DNA of 64,000 nucleotides, from positions 725,625-789,624 of the forward strand of contig NZ_FPBF01000001.1 in assembly GCF_900116615.1 (NCBI RefSeq), read 5' to 3'. A program made the position numbers and the translations under genes. The stretch is from Algoriphagus locisalis. Its GTDB lineage: Bacteria > Bacteroidota > Bacteroidia > Cytophagales > Cyclobacteriaceae. This document shows, piece by piece, positions 43,094-52,713 of the stretch (positions are counted from its first letter, which is position 1; the number at the start of each line of letters is the position of its first letter). The notes beneath the pieces are model-generated. The model ran no database searches. It had not been told where the DNA came from and saw only the letters and a list, made by a program, of their open reading frames with translations.

Positions 43094-43888
43094 CTACACT
43101 TCCAAGTTTATCAAACATTGTGGATTTACAGGCTCTTTCACAATACTGGCTTCCACAAAATCAGCGTCTATGATCTTATTGACGCATTTTTTGTTATCAT
43201 ACACTTTACCAGGGATATGATTGCATTCGGTAAATTTGGAATTACAAATAGAGCATTGAGTTATCTTTGCAATACCAGTGATACTAAACCCTTTTAGCCT
43301 TCCTTGTCTGATGCGACGTTTAACTTTTTTATCTGTAACAATCCCTTCTGTTCCAAGTCCTTTTTCATCTTCGTAAATGAGACACCATCCCACAATTTTT
43401 GGATTATGGTTTAAAAAAATAGGGGTGGGATATTTCTTAAATGGAGAAATGACTTTGAAGCATTTCTCAAATTCCTTTTTGAATTGTAATCGTTCTTCAA
43501 GTAATTTCTTTTCAGTGTTTTTAAGTACTTTTTCTCCATAATAATTGAAATTATTAGTTGATCTGTCAATGTTAATAATGATATTTTCTTTTTTAACATT
43601 TTTACCACTTTCAAGCAACTTATCAATCTGACTTGAAACTACATTTACTGCAACGTCGGCCGCCTTACCAAATAAATACAGAATTAGAACATCCGAAAAC
43701 ATTTCAGAAATGCCCTTTTTATACAAGATTTCTAAAGGCTGATCATCATCTGGAAGTATTCTTACCTTTTGACCCGCAACACGAAGATTTTTAATCAGGA
43801 TTAAAGTTTCTCTTGTGATCAATTTTCTGTTAGGATATTGACATTCAAATGGATTGAATGATTCAATTTCTATGAGTTCATTTATCAT
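43094..43888 (-). CDS. Unknown protein with C-terminal Cys/His cluster
   Basis: 264 aa. N-terminal half resembles no family I know (LITRETLILIKNLRVAGQKVRILPDDDQPLEI). The last 70 residues hold GFSITGIAKITQCSICNSKF, CNHIPGKVYDNKKC and ADFVEASIVKEPVNPQC. The CSIC..CxHIPGxxY pattern and the closing EASIV.EPVNP resemble a region seen in some phage head-maturation (prohead protease) proteins, where it precedes a VS.V..PANP motif. That resemblance is by eye only. Low GC. Confidence 0.5.
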   Translation of the reverse strand: MINELIEIESFNPFECQYPNRKLITRETLILIKNLRVAGQKVRILPDDDQPLEILYKKGISEMFSDVLILYLFGKAADVAVNVVSSQIDKLLESGKNVKKENIIINIDRSTNNFNYYGEKVLKNTEKKLLEERLQFKKEFEKCFKVISPFKKYPTPIFLNHNPKIVGWCLIYEDEKGLGTEGIVTDKKVKRRIRQGRLKGFSITGIAKITQCSICNSKFTECNHIPGKVYDNKKCVNKIIDADFVEASIVKEPVNPQCLINLEV

Positions 43889-44042
43889 GAGGAAGTAGAA
43901 TTATTTTCTTTTTAACTGGATTACGATTCTTGGAAGTTAAGTATTTAGATCAATGATTATTTCTCCTAAGGTAATCTCCCTTATTCTCTCCTGTTTTCTC
44001 ACCTTGACTTGTGAATTCCTGATAATGGAATTATTGTTAGCT

Positions 44043-44195
44043 TCAATCGCCTGTGCCTTTGAAATTTACCTCACTTCGAACAAATTCTTTACCTGCATTC
44101 CTTTCACCTTTCCAAAAAAGCTTTTTCTTCTTATTTCTTAAATGTTTAGCCCATTCACCAGAAATAGTCATATTTCCTTTTTTCTTGTGTGCCAT
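44043..44195 (-). CDS. 50-aa basic protein, second copy
   Basis: 50 codons: MAHKKKGNMTISGEWAKHLR, FWKGERNAGKEFVRSE, ending GD-stop. Same length and core as 27703-27855. It lies about 1.1 kb to the right of the att-like site at 42958, and the other copy lies about 2.1 kb right of the one at 25592. A small HTH partner is not seen here. Confidence 0.75.
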   Translation of the reverse strand: MAHKKKGNMTISGEWAKHLRNKKKKLFWKGERNAGKEFVRSEVNFKGTGD

Positions 44196-44388
44196 AGTCC
44201 TGGGTTTTTATAAATCTTTTCTACTTTACTTTCCCGATTAATTACGATTCCTGTTCAGTACACTAATCACCAATTTTTCACCGTGTCTATTTCTTTTGGT
44301 TCACTTATAACAATTCTCTACCTACTGAATAATACATACTATGCTTGGGCAAGCACACCTTACTACACCCACCTTAGATGGGGCTGGT

Positions 44389-45324
44389 TTAAAGATTGTC
44401 ATAAAATTCAGGGTCTTGTTGATCTAAGTCAAGAGAATCATTGTAGTAATCATTGTGGGACGATTTAGGGTATCTTAGATCAAGATCATCGTAGTTAACA
44501 TTGATGTTATTGTCATTGGATTGTGTACCGTTTATTTCGTCTAAGTAGTTTGAAGATATTTTAAACATTTCTTCAGTAAACATCTCAATTTCTTTTAATG
44601 TGTTTTCATTATTATATGGGTGTTTTTTGCTGTTTCTTTGATCAAAAAGATATGATTCATATACTTCTTGAAACTTCCATTCATCTTCGCTCTTCATGAA
44701 GTATTTCATTAAAACACTTCCATTATTATCATGAAATTTAACATCTCTGGCTAGAGTGTATTTTTTTATATTCCTTAAACAACATGAACTTGTTGGGTTA
44801 CGTTGAAATGCATGAAATAGATTCTCTAGGCCGTTTTGGTTAAGGTGTTCTTCCTCAAGTCTTCCCATTCGGTAAAATGTTTTAGAAGTTTCATCAGAAA
44901 TTGAAAGAGACCATAGGATTTCAAATGCCTCTTTATGCTTTTGCAGTTTTGAAAGAATCCTTGATCTAACATATTCTCCAGTACTATTTTTCTTTAATGA
45001 TGAATACTTATTTATTGAATCAAGCGCTAAGTATAGGGACGTCAATTCCTCCTCATAACTCAGGATAAATGCTTTTACAAAATAATACTCTTCTGGGTTT
45101 TGGTAATTTATTATTAACTCGTCGAATAAATGCTTGTCAGAATTATCATAATTTTTTTTCCAACCATGTGACACACAGTCACAAGTTATAATTTCTAAAC
45201 CCTTTTTCGCGCAAAGATATGATTTCCCAAAATCTTTAATTAATGCATAATCAATTGACTCTTCTAGGAATCTTCTTCCTAACTCATCTAGATTTCTTCT
45301 TTCTATTAATTCGATAATATCCAT
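44389..45324 (-). CDS. Unknown helical protein, last gene of the defence operon region
   Basis: 311 aa, AT-rich. Mostly helical with TPR-like spacing (KSYLCAKKGLEIITCD, FVKAFILSYEEELTSLYLALDSI, HKEAFEILWSLSIS), and an asparagine/aspartate-rich C-terminus. No family recognised. Same strand as the type III genes; 153 bp after the next gene. Confidence 0.55.
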   Translation of the reverse strand: MDIIELIERRNLDELGRRFLEESIDYALIKDFGKSYLCAKKGLEIITCDCVSHGWKKNYDNSDKHLFDELIINYQNPEEYYFVKAFILSYEEELTSLYLALDSINKYSSLKKNSTGEYVRSRILSKLQKHKEAFEILWSLSISDETSKTFYRMGRLEEEHLNQNGLENLFHAFQRNPTSSCCLRNIKKYTLARDVKFHDNNGSVLMKYFMKSEDEWKFQEVYESYLFDQRNSKKHPYNNENTLKEIEMFTEEMFKISSNYLDEINGTQSNDNNINVNYDDLDLRYPKSSHNDYYNDSLDLDQQDPEFYDNL

Positions 45325-45477
45325 TTATTAGCTTGGTTTAAGGTGTATAATTAAGTTGGCTTGCTGCAAAGTCTTTCTTATAAATATATGAGCTCCTATT
45401 GGTAACTATTAATATAAAATCGATATTTTTAAAATTTGATAAAGAATAATCTAATTAAACCTCCTTTAAAGAAGTGT

Positions 45478-46005
45478 TTATTTGATACTTTCTAGATACC
45501 ATTCATATAATAGTGGTTTCATAGATTTATCGTTTAAAGTCTCTTGTTTGTAGTTAAATATAAACTTATTCGGGATCTTAATCCCAAAATATGTGTGAGG
45601 TAAGCCACTATTTTTCTCGTCTATTGGATCTTCAAGATTAATTATTCTTGAAAAATCAATAATACGATTATTGAAATAATTGAAGCTATGTGTAATGATT
45701 GAGTATGAATACGATTTTCTTTCTACGAAACCTGTAAAATAGTTAATCTCTTTATTTAAAATCGAGGCTGCTTTAGCAGAATAATGACATTGATAATGCA
45801 CATGTTCGTAGCCAAGTTTACTTAGTCCCTCAACAATTTTTTCGCTAGGAGTAACGTCAGTAAATGATTCAATTTGAGCTATTTTTTTTAGGTTTTTTAT
45901 AACCCAATGATTAAATAAATCTTTATCGAGAGGGAAAATTTCTTGATAAAATGGATGCCCTTCTTCTAAAAATAAGTTGTAAAAATCAATTTTATTAACA
46001 TTCAT
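45478..46005 (-). CDS. Unknown protein, possible papain-like fold
   Basis: 175 aa. The order C73 (VHYQCHYSAKAA), H106 (IITHSFNYF) and D117 (RIIDFSR), with a YFTGFV strand between, follows the Cys-His-Asp layout of papain-like/transglutaminase-like proteins. This is a pattern match by eye, not a family assignment. 52 bp downstream of the HEPN gene, so probably in the same transcript. Confidence 0.5.
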   Translation of the reverse strand: MNVNKIDFYNLFLEEGHPFYQEIFPLDKDLFNHWVIKNLKKIAQIESFTDVTPSEKIVEGLSKLGYEHVHYQCHYSAKAASILNKEINYFTGFVERKSYSYSIITHSFNYFNNRIIDFSRIINLEDPIDEKNSGLPHTYFGIKIPNKFIFNYKQETLNDKSMKPLLYEWYLESIK

Positions 46006-46057
46006 AATTCATTTGGAGAAAATAGTGTTTGCTATTCATTAGTTAATATTACTTGAA

Positions 46058-47296
46058 TTATTTTTGATAATCTGGTAATTTACTATACCATCGAATAGTT
46101 CGTGCAGAAGCTTCTCTCATAAATATATTGAGTTGTTCTAAATCACGGGCAGGACATTCATCTCCGGTAGCTTCAAAATTTGACTTAGCATGTACTACCT
46201 GGTTTCTTGTACTATAAATTGTTGAAGCGATTATATTACATGCTTGAGTCAATTTTTCTTTTCCTGTTTTATAAGTTAATTTTTTTTCTTTAACTATCCC
46301 AAGCACTTTCTTTTTAATACTTTCGGGCAGGTAATCAAACAATTCAACCATATCAAAACACTCGTTAATGACTGATTTAATAAGTTCATTGTCTTTTAAC
46401 CTTTGGTTTGTGGAATTTACTAGCTCAAAGATAGATTTTAGATAATCTCTATTTGGATTCAAAACAATGGGAGAGTCCAGTTTTTTTGAAAGCAAGTTGT
46501 AAGAATCAATGCTTATAACAATTGGGGCAAAGTATTCAAATATTTTATAAAAGTTAAGAAGACGAAGTTCTTTATCATGAGTTTGTAACCCTGAAACATA
46601 CAAACGCATAGCATCCGAGTAATTGAGAAGCGGTTTAAGTACTATTTCTTCTTCAGGATCTGAGTTGTCACCTTCTTCTTTAGCAAAAAGAATTTCAATC
46701 TTTTCTGCTAATTCTGGGTCATTATCCCTGATTTTAGATAAGTAAAAAACAAAACCAGTTGTATCCGCTATTTCAAAAAGATATGAATAAATTAAGTCAG
46801 ATTCATGTTCGTTTGATAGCTTGTTGCGTTTGTCGTCATATTCGATTTGAATAACTGTATAACTTTGATACCCGGTTCCAAAATCATCGTGATATGAATC
46901 CAAAAGTATGCAAGCTATGGCTAAATAGATGGGAGATCCAACAATACTAAGTTCTGCACCTTCAATTTCTTGATAAAAATCAGAAGTACTTTTTAAATAG
47001 AATTCTAAATCTTCAGTCTCTGCCTTTATGATTTGATAAGTTAAAGTTGTAGTTTGGATTCTTCCTTGATTAATAATATTAAACTTGTCCATCTGCCAAT
47101 CAAATTCTATAAACTCTTCGATTGTCAACGAAAAACCTTCTTCTTCTCCAGGCATTTGGATATATATTTCTGCGTCTCCAAGCTCTATTTCAAATAAATC
47201 CTCGGTATAGTAGCTTACTTTTTTACATAATCTCTTAATACACTCTTGGATTTCTAAAATGTTTTCTTCAGATATTCTAGTTTTATTGTCACTCAT
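46058..47296 (-). CDS. HEPN-containing protein, probable RNase effector
   Basis: 412 aa. Residues 1-240 are acidic with mixed strands and helices. The C-terminal part (about 245-405) is a helical HEPN-like domain with the Rx4H motif RNQVVH (364-369) in IIASTIYSTRNQVVHAKS, as in HEPN RNases, and a preceding LLNFYKIFEYFAP helix. HEPN proteins are common effectors in defence islands. 66 bp after the DUF4391 gene. Confidence 0.65.
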   Translation of the reverse strand: MSDNKTRISEENILEIQECIKRLCKKVSYYTEDLFEIELGDAEIYIQMPGEEEGFSLTIEEFIEFDWQMDKFNIINQGRIQTTTLTYQIIKAETEDLEFYLKSTSDFYQEIEGAELSIVGSPIYLAIACILLDSYHDDFGTGYQSYTVIQIEYDDKRNKLSNEHESDLIYSYLFEIADTTGFVFYLSKIRDNDPELAEKIEILFAKEEGDNSDPEEEIVLKPLLNYSDAMRLYVSGLQTHDKELRLLNFYKIFEYFAPIVISIDSYNLLSKKLDSPIVLNPNRDYLKSIFELVNSTNQRLKDNELIKSVINECFDMVELFDYLPESIKKKVLGIVKEKKLTYKTGKEKLTQACNIIASTIYSTRNQVVHAKSNFEATGDECPARDLEQLNIFMREASARTIRWYSKLPDYQK

Positions 47297-47362
47297 TTTA
47301 TCTGTTATTTTAAATAAAGTCTCTTTTATATTATCTGATTATCAATCAATCTTGTTGGATTG

Positions 47363-48007
47363 TCAATTTAATTTCAATTCCTTCTCTGCCTCTTTCAGCC
47401 GTAAGTTCAACACAACTTTCTGGTTAAACTGCTTGCAATTAGATATGGCCGTTTTTAGTTTTGTAATTTCTTTCTTTAGCTGTTCTGTTTTGCTGTTGAG
47501 CTCGATCAACTCGTTGAAGGACTTTTGATTTATTTTTGGTTTTCCAGAAAGTTGATTGCAAAAGTCCAAGTAAATTGAATCAATGCTTTTCTTCAGGTAA
47601 AGGTTGAAGGGTATTCGTTCTGGTTCAAACCAATCGGATTTAAAAGTCCAGTCTACCACTGAAATATTCTCATTTGTTGGTTGTGGATGTTTCTTGGCAG
47701 TCGATATGTATATCTCTTTTTCGAAGGATATTATGAAAATGATATGGTAGGGGATAGCCTTATCAATGATCTCGAGCAATGGTTTAGGATCCCCGCTTAC
47801 TTTGAGTTCAACCTTAAATAGTTGAATTTCCTTGATTTCTTTACCTGGTAAGTTCAGAGTCTCTTCAGATAATTTATTACTCCAAGTAATTTTAGATATT
47901 AGACTGGTAAACAGTGCTTTTTGCTTTGCATTTGTAAAACCTTCAAAAGCGTTTTTGGGAATGGTTTTGTTAACCTTGGTTTGTATGGGAAGAGAAAACA
48001 AATCCAT
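47363..48007 (-). CDS. DUF4391 domain protein
   Basis: 214 aa. PIQTKVNKTIPKNAFEGF at the start, a central KVELKVSGDPKPLLEIIDKAIPYHIIFIIS and ISTAKKHP strand pair, and a C-terminal coiled coil (NSKTEQLKKEITKLKTAISNC). DUF4391 proteins are repeatedly found next to type III-like methyltransferases and SNF2 helicases; their function is unknown. The start codon overlaps the helicase stop by 1 bp. Confidence 0.83.
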   Translation of the reverse strand: MDLFSLPIQTKVNKTIPKNAFEGFTNAKQKALFTSLISKITWSNKLSEETLNLPGKEIKEIQLFKVELKVSGDPKPLLEIIDKAIPYHIIFIISFEKEIYISTAKKHPQPTNENISVVDWTFKSDWFEPERIPFNLYLKKSIDSIYLDFCNQLSGKPKINQKSFNELIELNSKTEQLKKEITKLKTAISNCKQFNQKVVLNLRLKEAEKELKLN

Positions 48008-51000
48008 TATCTCACAATTAAGAATGAAATTAATTTGAAGTCCTCTATACCCTTGAATTTCTCCTTTAAAGCAGTTGTTCCCCCTGCCTTAAAAAGACTC
48101 ATCACTTCCTTTTCCTCTTCGGCGTTGAGAATAGAGCTTATACTTTTTTTGAGTAAGTTGGAATAGAAATCCATTTGGTGATATTCATCTGTCTCCTCAT
48201 TCAAGATTTTACAGACATCTTCCAGCGGTTCGCTTTTGCCTTTGCAAAGCATGCGGAAAGCATCGAGTATCTTTTTAGGTTCGACATGGGCCAAATTAAG
48301 CTCACCTGTTTCTTTGATGTAAACCAGATAGTAGGGGTGAAGCCGATTCAGTTTGTTTATGTTTACACTTGAATTGATGTTTTTCAATACATAGATAACT
48401 CCTCTAGGAAGAAATTCCTTAGATTCTACTACTGCATGAAGGCCTTCAGGAATATGGGTCAATTCTCCATAGGTTTTTATGTAGTTGGATAGATCTATTC
48501 TAAAATCGTTTAAACCCAGATCTGTAATGCTTATGCCTTCCCGAATATCCTCAAGGTCAATTACTTCATCTTGCATTCGTTGGAGTTGAATTTTCCTGTA
48601 TTCTAAGTCTTTTTCATCTGTATTGAGAATATTGTCATCCCCAGTTCCGGTCATATTTGTGATCTGCATTCGACTTTCCACCCGCTGCTTTAGGTTGATG
48701 TAGGTGTCCAGTGTGATATCTGGCCAGAAGTTAACCAGCGTAATGCTTTCATTTTTGGATCCGATTCTGTCTACTCTACCAAATCGCTGAATAATTCGAA
48801 CAGGGTTCCAATGAATATCATAATTGATTAAGTAGTCACAATCTTGAAGGTTTTGGCCTTCAGAAATACAATCTGTAGCGATTAACAAATCTATAGACTC
48901 CGAAATATCTCCATATATATTTGCTTTTCCTTTTGAAATGGGGGAGAAGCAGGTTAATAAGTGGTTGAGTTCTGGTGGAATATTTTTGGCATTACTTGTT
49001 TTACGAGATCCTGTAATTAAAGCAGTATTGATTTTGTATTTGCTTTTGAGGTATCCCTGAATATTGGAATAGAGATAATTTGCCGTATCAGCAAAGGCAG
49101 TAAAAATGATTGCCTTTCTATTTCCTGGATTAAATGGATCATTAATTTTCTTTTCTAGCAATGCGATGAGTTGCTGCAATTTAAAGTCGTCTTCTCCCGT
49201 GATATCGACTATTTTGCTCCAAGTTTGATGAAGAATTGCCAAGTCCTCGCAAAGGTCTTCTTTCCACTTTCGAGTGTCCATATCGGATATGTGGACTTTA
49301 ATCTTTTTGCCAATCATTCCCTCTTCATCTCCCCATTCGGATTCCCAGTCAAAATTCTCGTCGTTAATCTTTGCTTGGATTCCTTCATATTGTCCATTTG
49401 CTCCTTTTTCTATTGAGGCTATGGCATTTTCAATTTGGGAAATAATTCCTTCCAAAGTAATTCTGAATGAATCTACCGAACTCTCCAACCTTTTAAGAAG
49501 ATTAATCCTCATTAAGATTCTTAAACTATTATCCCGGTCTATTTGGGACAGTTTACCAGCTCCAGAGCGAACATCTTTTTCTAGAAAATCTCTGTAAAAC
49601 TGGATTTTACTTGGGAGAATGTAATTCAGCGGTGTATACACAGATAGGTTTAGAAAGGTCAAAATTTCTGCAATTTCTGTGTAAGTCACCTCGCCATTTT
49701 CGGTCAATGGACTTTGGATAGAGACGGGCTTGTTTCTGTGTGGAAACTTGCCAATATCTGAGGTGTCGTAGTAGGTGGTAATATGCTTTCGGGAACGGGC
49801 AATAGTCAAAGAATCCAGGATTTCAAAAAAGTCAAAGTCCAACATTTCGAGGAGTTTCTCTGTAGTGCGTTTGGGGTTTTCGAAAGTACTCCAAATTTTA
49901 AAAGCTTGCTGTGCCCTGCGGAAGATCTGGTCGATTCCTGCAGTTGTATTTAATTTTTCGTCTATGATATGCGCTTTTCCTTCATAAGCCAAGGCAAGTT
50001 GATTTTTTAGATCATTGAAGCGATTGTTGACTGGGGTAGCGGAAAGCATCAACACTTTTGTTTCGATTCCTTCCCGGACAATTTTTCTAAGCAGTGTTTG
50101 GTATCTATTTTCCCGATCTGCATAGGGGTTGTTGTTTCGAAAGTTGTGTGACTCATCGATTACAACTAGGCCATAATTACCCCAGTTTACATTTTCTAAG
50201 CGTCTGCCATTACTTTCGCCCTTTTCCCTGGATAGATCTGTATGGAATAACACATCATACCGGAGTCGATCTGTTTGCAGGATATTGTTTTTATCGTTGT
50301 TTCGATAAGTATTCCAGTTAGCTTCAAGTTTCTTGGGGCAGAGTACAAGCACGTCCTTATTTCTCATCTCGTAGTATTTGATCACACCAAGTGCTGAGAA
50401 TGTTTTTCCCAATCCAACGCTGTCAGCTAAAATGCAACCATTGTACTTCTCCAACTTATTAATGGCTCCGATTACGGCATCTTTCTGGAAATTAAAAAGC
50501 TTACTCCAAATAAGGGTATTTTTAAAGCCGATCTGGTCATTTGGAAGATTGTCGATTGACAAATCATCCAGGAAATCATTGAAAATTTTATAAAGGGTGA
50601 TGAAATAGATAAACTCAGGACTGTTTTCCTTATAAGCAGAAGCGAAATAGTCCTGGACTCTCTGGGTTACATCTTTCAAGTCTTCTTCATTCTCCCAGAT
50701 TTCGTCAAACCATTCAAGGTATGCGTTACTGTTTGGATAGTCAGATCTTTGGATTAGGGTAGGGAAGCCTTTCTTAGGACTTAGTCCAAGATCGGAAGTA
50801 GTGAAGCTATTGACGTGGGCATAAGCATAGGCAGTTTGATCTTCATTCTCTATGTGAATCAGTTTGTTGAGCTCTTGATCCAGGTGTTTGTTTGACTTAA
50901 AAGTCACCTTTTCCTTCACCCATTTGGAGCATTCCTTGGCAATAGCACGCTGATTGAGTTGGTTTTTTAAACGGAGTTCAAAATTTCCGCCGCATAGATC

Positions 51001-51240
51001 GGCCTCTTTGTAAAGGTGTGGAATGAAAAACTTGGGTACCTCTTTTTTCAAGTTCTCTTCGATAAAAGTAGGAGAGGTGAAGACAAAACGAAGCTCGTCT
51101 ATGTTTTTCAATTCCTTTTTTAACGCTTCAAATGCATAAATTGAAAATGAAGATGCAGCAATACTCAGCTTTGTATTCTTGCTCAAATTTTCCTTCAGGT
51201 CATCAGCTAGGCGGTGGGTAATATTGTCAATAATATTCAT
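48007..51240 (-). CDS. PLD-like plus SNF2-type helicase
   Basis: 1077 aa. N-terminal phospholipase D-like segment (about 1-130: LSIAASSFSIYAFEALKKEL, LRFVFTSPTF), a linker, then an SNF2/superfamily-2 helicase: Walker A ILADSVGLGKTFSALGVIKYY, DESH box VIDESHNFRN, LSATPVNNR, and motifs V-VI in DCISEGQNLQDCDYLINYD, IIQRFGRVDRIGS. Helicases of this build sit in many anti-phage clusters. Core gene of the operon, between DUF4391 and the KAP-type gene. Confidence 0.88.
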   Translation of the reverse strand: MNIIDNITHRLADDLKENLSKNTKLSIAASSFSIYAFEALKKELKNIDELRFVFTSPTFIEENLKKEVPKFFIPHLYKEADLCGGNFELRLKNQLNQRAIAKECSKWVKEKVTFKSNKHLDQELNKLIHIENEDQTAYAYAHVNSFTTSDLGLSPKKGFPTLIQRSDYPNSNAYLEWFDEIWENEEDLKDVTQRVQDYFASAYKENSPEFIYFITLYKIFNDFLDDLSIDNLPNDQIGFKNTLIWSKLFNFQKDAVIGAINKLEKYNGCILADSVGLGKTFSALGVIKYYEMRNKDVLVLCPKKLEANWNTYRNNDKNNILQTDRLRYDVLFHTDLSREKGESNGRRLENVNWGNYGLVVIDESHNFRNNNPYADRENRYQTLLRKIVREGIETKVLMLSATPVNNRFNDLKNQLALAYEGKAHIIDEKLNTTAGIDQIFRRAQQAFKIWSTFENPKRTTEKLLEMLDFDFFEILDSLTIARSRKHITTYYDTSDIGKFPHRNKPVSIQSPLTENGEVTYTEIAEILTFLNLSVYTPLNYILPSKIQFYRDFLEKDVRSGAGKLSQIDRDNSLRILMRINLLKRLESSVDSFRITLEGIISQIENAIASIEKGANGQYEGIQAKINDENFDWESEWGDEEGMIGKKIKVHISDMDTRKWKEDLCEDLAILHQTWSKIVDITGEDDFKLQQLIALLEKKINDPFNPGNRKAIIFTAFADTANYLYSNIQGYLKSKYKINTALITGSRKTSNAKNIPPELNHLLTCFSPISKGKANIYGDISESIDLLIATDCISEGQNLQDCDYLINYDIHWNPVRIIQRFGRVDRIGSKNESITLVNFWPDITLDTYINLKQRVESRMQITNMTGTGDDNILNTDEKDLEYRKIQLQRMQDEVIDLEDIREGISITDLGLNDFRIDLSNYIKTYGELTHIPEGLHAVVESKEFLPRGVIYVLKNINSSVNINKLNRLHPYYLVYIKETGELNLAHVEPKKILDAFRMLCKGKSEPLEDVCKILNEETDEYHQMDFYSNLLKKSISSILNAEEEKEVMSLFKAGGTTALKEKFKGIEDFKLISFLIVR

Positions 51241-51247
51241 TGATTAT

Positions 51248-52708
51248 TTAAAATTGATCCCTCACTACTTTTGAAAATTTTGATTCTTCTAGTACCCATG
51301 TTAATAGTTCAAAATAATCTATATCTGATAGTTTGATTTTTGTACTATTGCTTTTTATATCCTTCAGCTCAATTTTATAATTATCGTTTGAAATGTTCTC
51401 TGAATTCCATAATCGTTTTATAGAATAATAGAAAATATACTTTGGCGTACTTAAAGATAAGTTTTCACTTTCATCTCGAATATTAATTGTATTTTTATGG
51501 TATTTTTTGAATGAAATAGCAGATATGAGCTCTGATACAAGGAGTTGAATAGATATATTTAAAGGATTTTTAATTTCCTTTCCTATTAAAAATTTACAAT
51601 TACTAATTAGAGCTTCATAGCTCTGGAAAAATTCTTTTAGAAAATATATTGTACTTATTAGTTCAATCTCGTTGTTCGTAATATCTTTTCTAAACTCATT
51701 GTCAGTGTAGACTTTTAATCGCTTGGTTTTTATTTCTGAATCTAAGTTTCGTAGCAAAACTCTTACTGGTAAAAGGTTGTATTGTAAGAAGGCTAATAGA
51801 ATGTAAATAGTATTTGATGAAAAATTTGAATTGGTTCTTAAGTCAGGGGTATGTTCTAATATATCTCTGAATCTCTCTTCAATTTCGAATGAGAGATTGT
51901 ACGGGTAAATTGATTTTGAATAAAACTTATCTATATAACCAGAGAAATCCACGTTCATACCATATCTGTTTGCAAAGATTTTCCGGATATTCTCAATATC
52001 ACATACCAATATGATCTTATCAAAATTGAATTTATTTTGATTTGTGACCTTACTTATGTCAAGGTGAGCCGCCAAAATGTTGAAAATCCTAAAAATATGG
52101 TCTGGGTCGATCCTATCAAGATCATCTATAATGAGAACATTTTTTTTCTTTTTATTTTCTTTAATCTGTTCTACAAGCTTGCAGATTAGCTGTGTGAAAT
52201 AATCTTCCTCATATAAATTACCTTTGATAGTCTTGAATTTCTCAAGGTATTTAACAATATTATCGAATTCACTTTCCTTTGTATTTTTGTAATCCTTATC
52301 AAATTGCTTTTTTAACTCAATGATTTTTTCAGCACTTTCCTTCAATAATCCACCAACTTTAGGAACATAACCTAGTAAGTGAGCAGCAATATTGAATTGA
52401 TTACTTTGAAAAAAATAGGGCAAAAATACATCTATTGGAATATTGATATTTTCTAATTCAACATCTCTTCCTAATAAGGAGAAAAGTATATCATATTTGA
52501 TTAACTCAAATATATCCTCTGTAGGAGAAACAGAATAATTAACTGGATATAAATGAATAGCCTCATATTCAGAATTATTGAGAAAAAAATTGTCTAAGAA
52601 AAATGTTTTACCCGTGCCAAATGCTCCAGAGAATATAATTCTATTATTATCTTCTGGTTTTAAATGATTTTCAAAATCCTCTATTAATCGATCTAAATTA
52701 AATTTCAT
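51248..52708 (-). CDS. KAP-like P-loop NTPase
   Basis: 486 aa. Walker A SGAFGTGKTFFLDNFF (27-42) and Walker B VLIIDDLDRIDPDHIFRIFNIL (about 190-211) as in KAP / P-loop STAND-like NTPases. The remaining part is helical. It lies between the type III res gene (5 bp) and the SNF2 helicase (7 bp), yet it is visibly more AT-rich than both, which suggests later insertion into the operon. Such NTPases often act as sensors or switches in defence. Confidence 0.83.
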   Translation of the reverse strand: MKFNLDRLIEDFENHLKPEDNNRIIFSGAFGTGKTFFLDNFFLNNSEYEAIHLYPVNYSVSPTEDIFELIKYDILFSLLGRDVELENINIPIDVFLPYFFQSNQFNIAAHLLGYVPKVGGLLKESAEKIIELKKQFDKDYKNTKESEFDNIVKYLEKFKTIKGNLYEEDYFTQLICKLVEQIKENKKKKNVLIIDDLDRIDPDHIFRIFNILAAHLDISKVTNQNKFNFDKIILVCDIENIRKIFANRYGMNVDFSGYIDKFYSKSIYPYNLSFEIEERFRDILEHTPDLRTNSNFSSNTIYILLAFLQYNLLPVRVLLRNLDSEIKTKRLKVYTDNEFRKDITNNEIELISTIYFLKEFFQSYEALISNCKFLIGKEIKNPLNISIQLLVSELISAISFKKYHKNTINIRDESENLSLSTPKYIFYYSIKRLWNSENISNDNYKIELKDIKSNSTKIKLSDIDYFELLTWVLEESKFSKVVRDQF

Positions 52709-52713
52709 GATTA

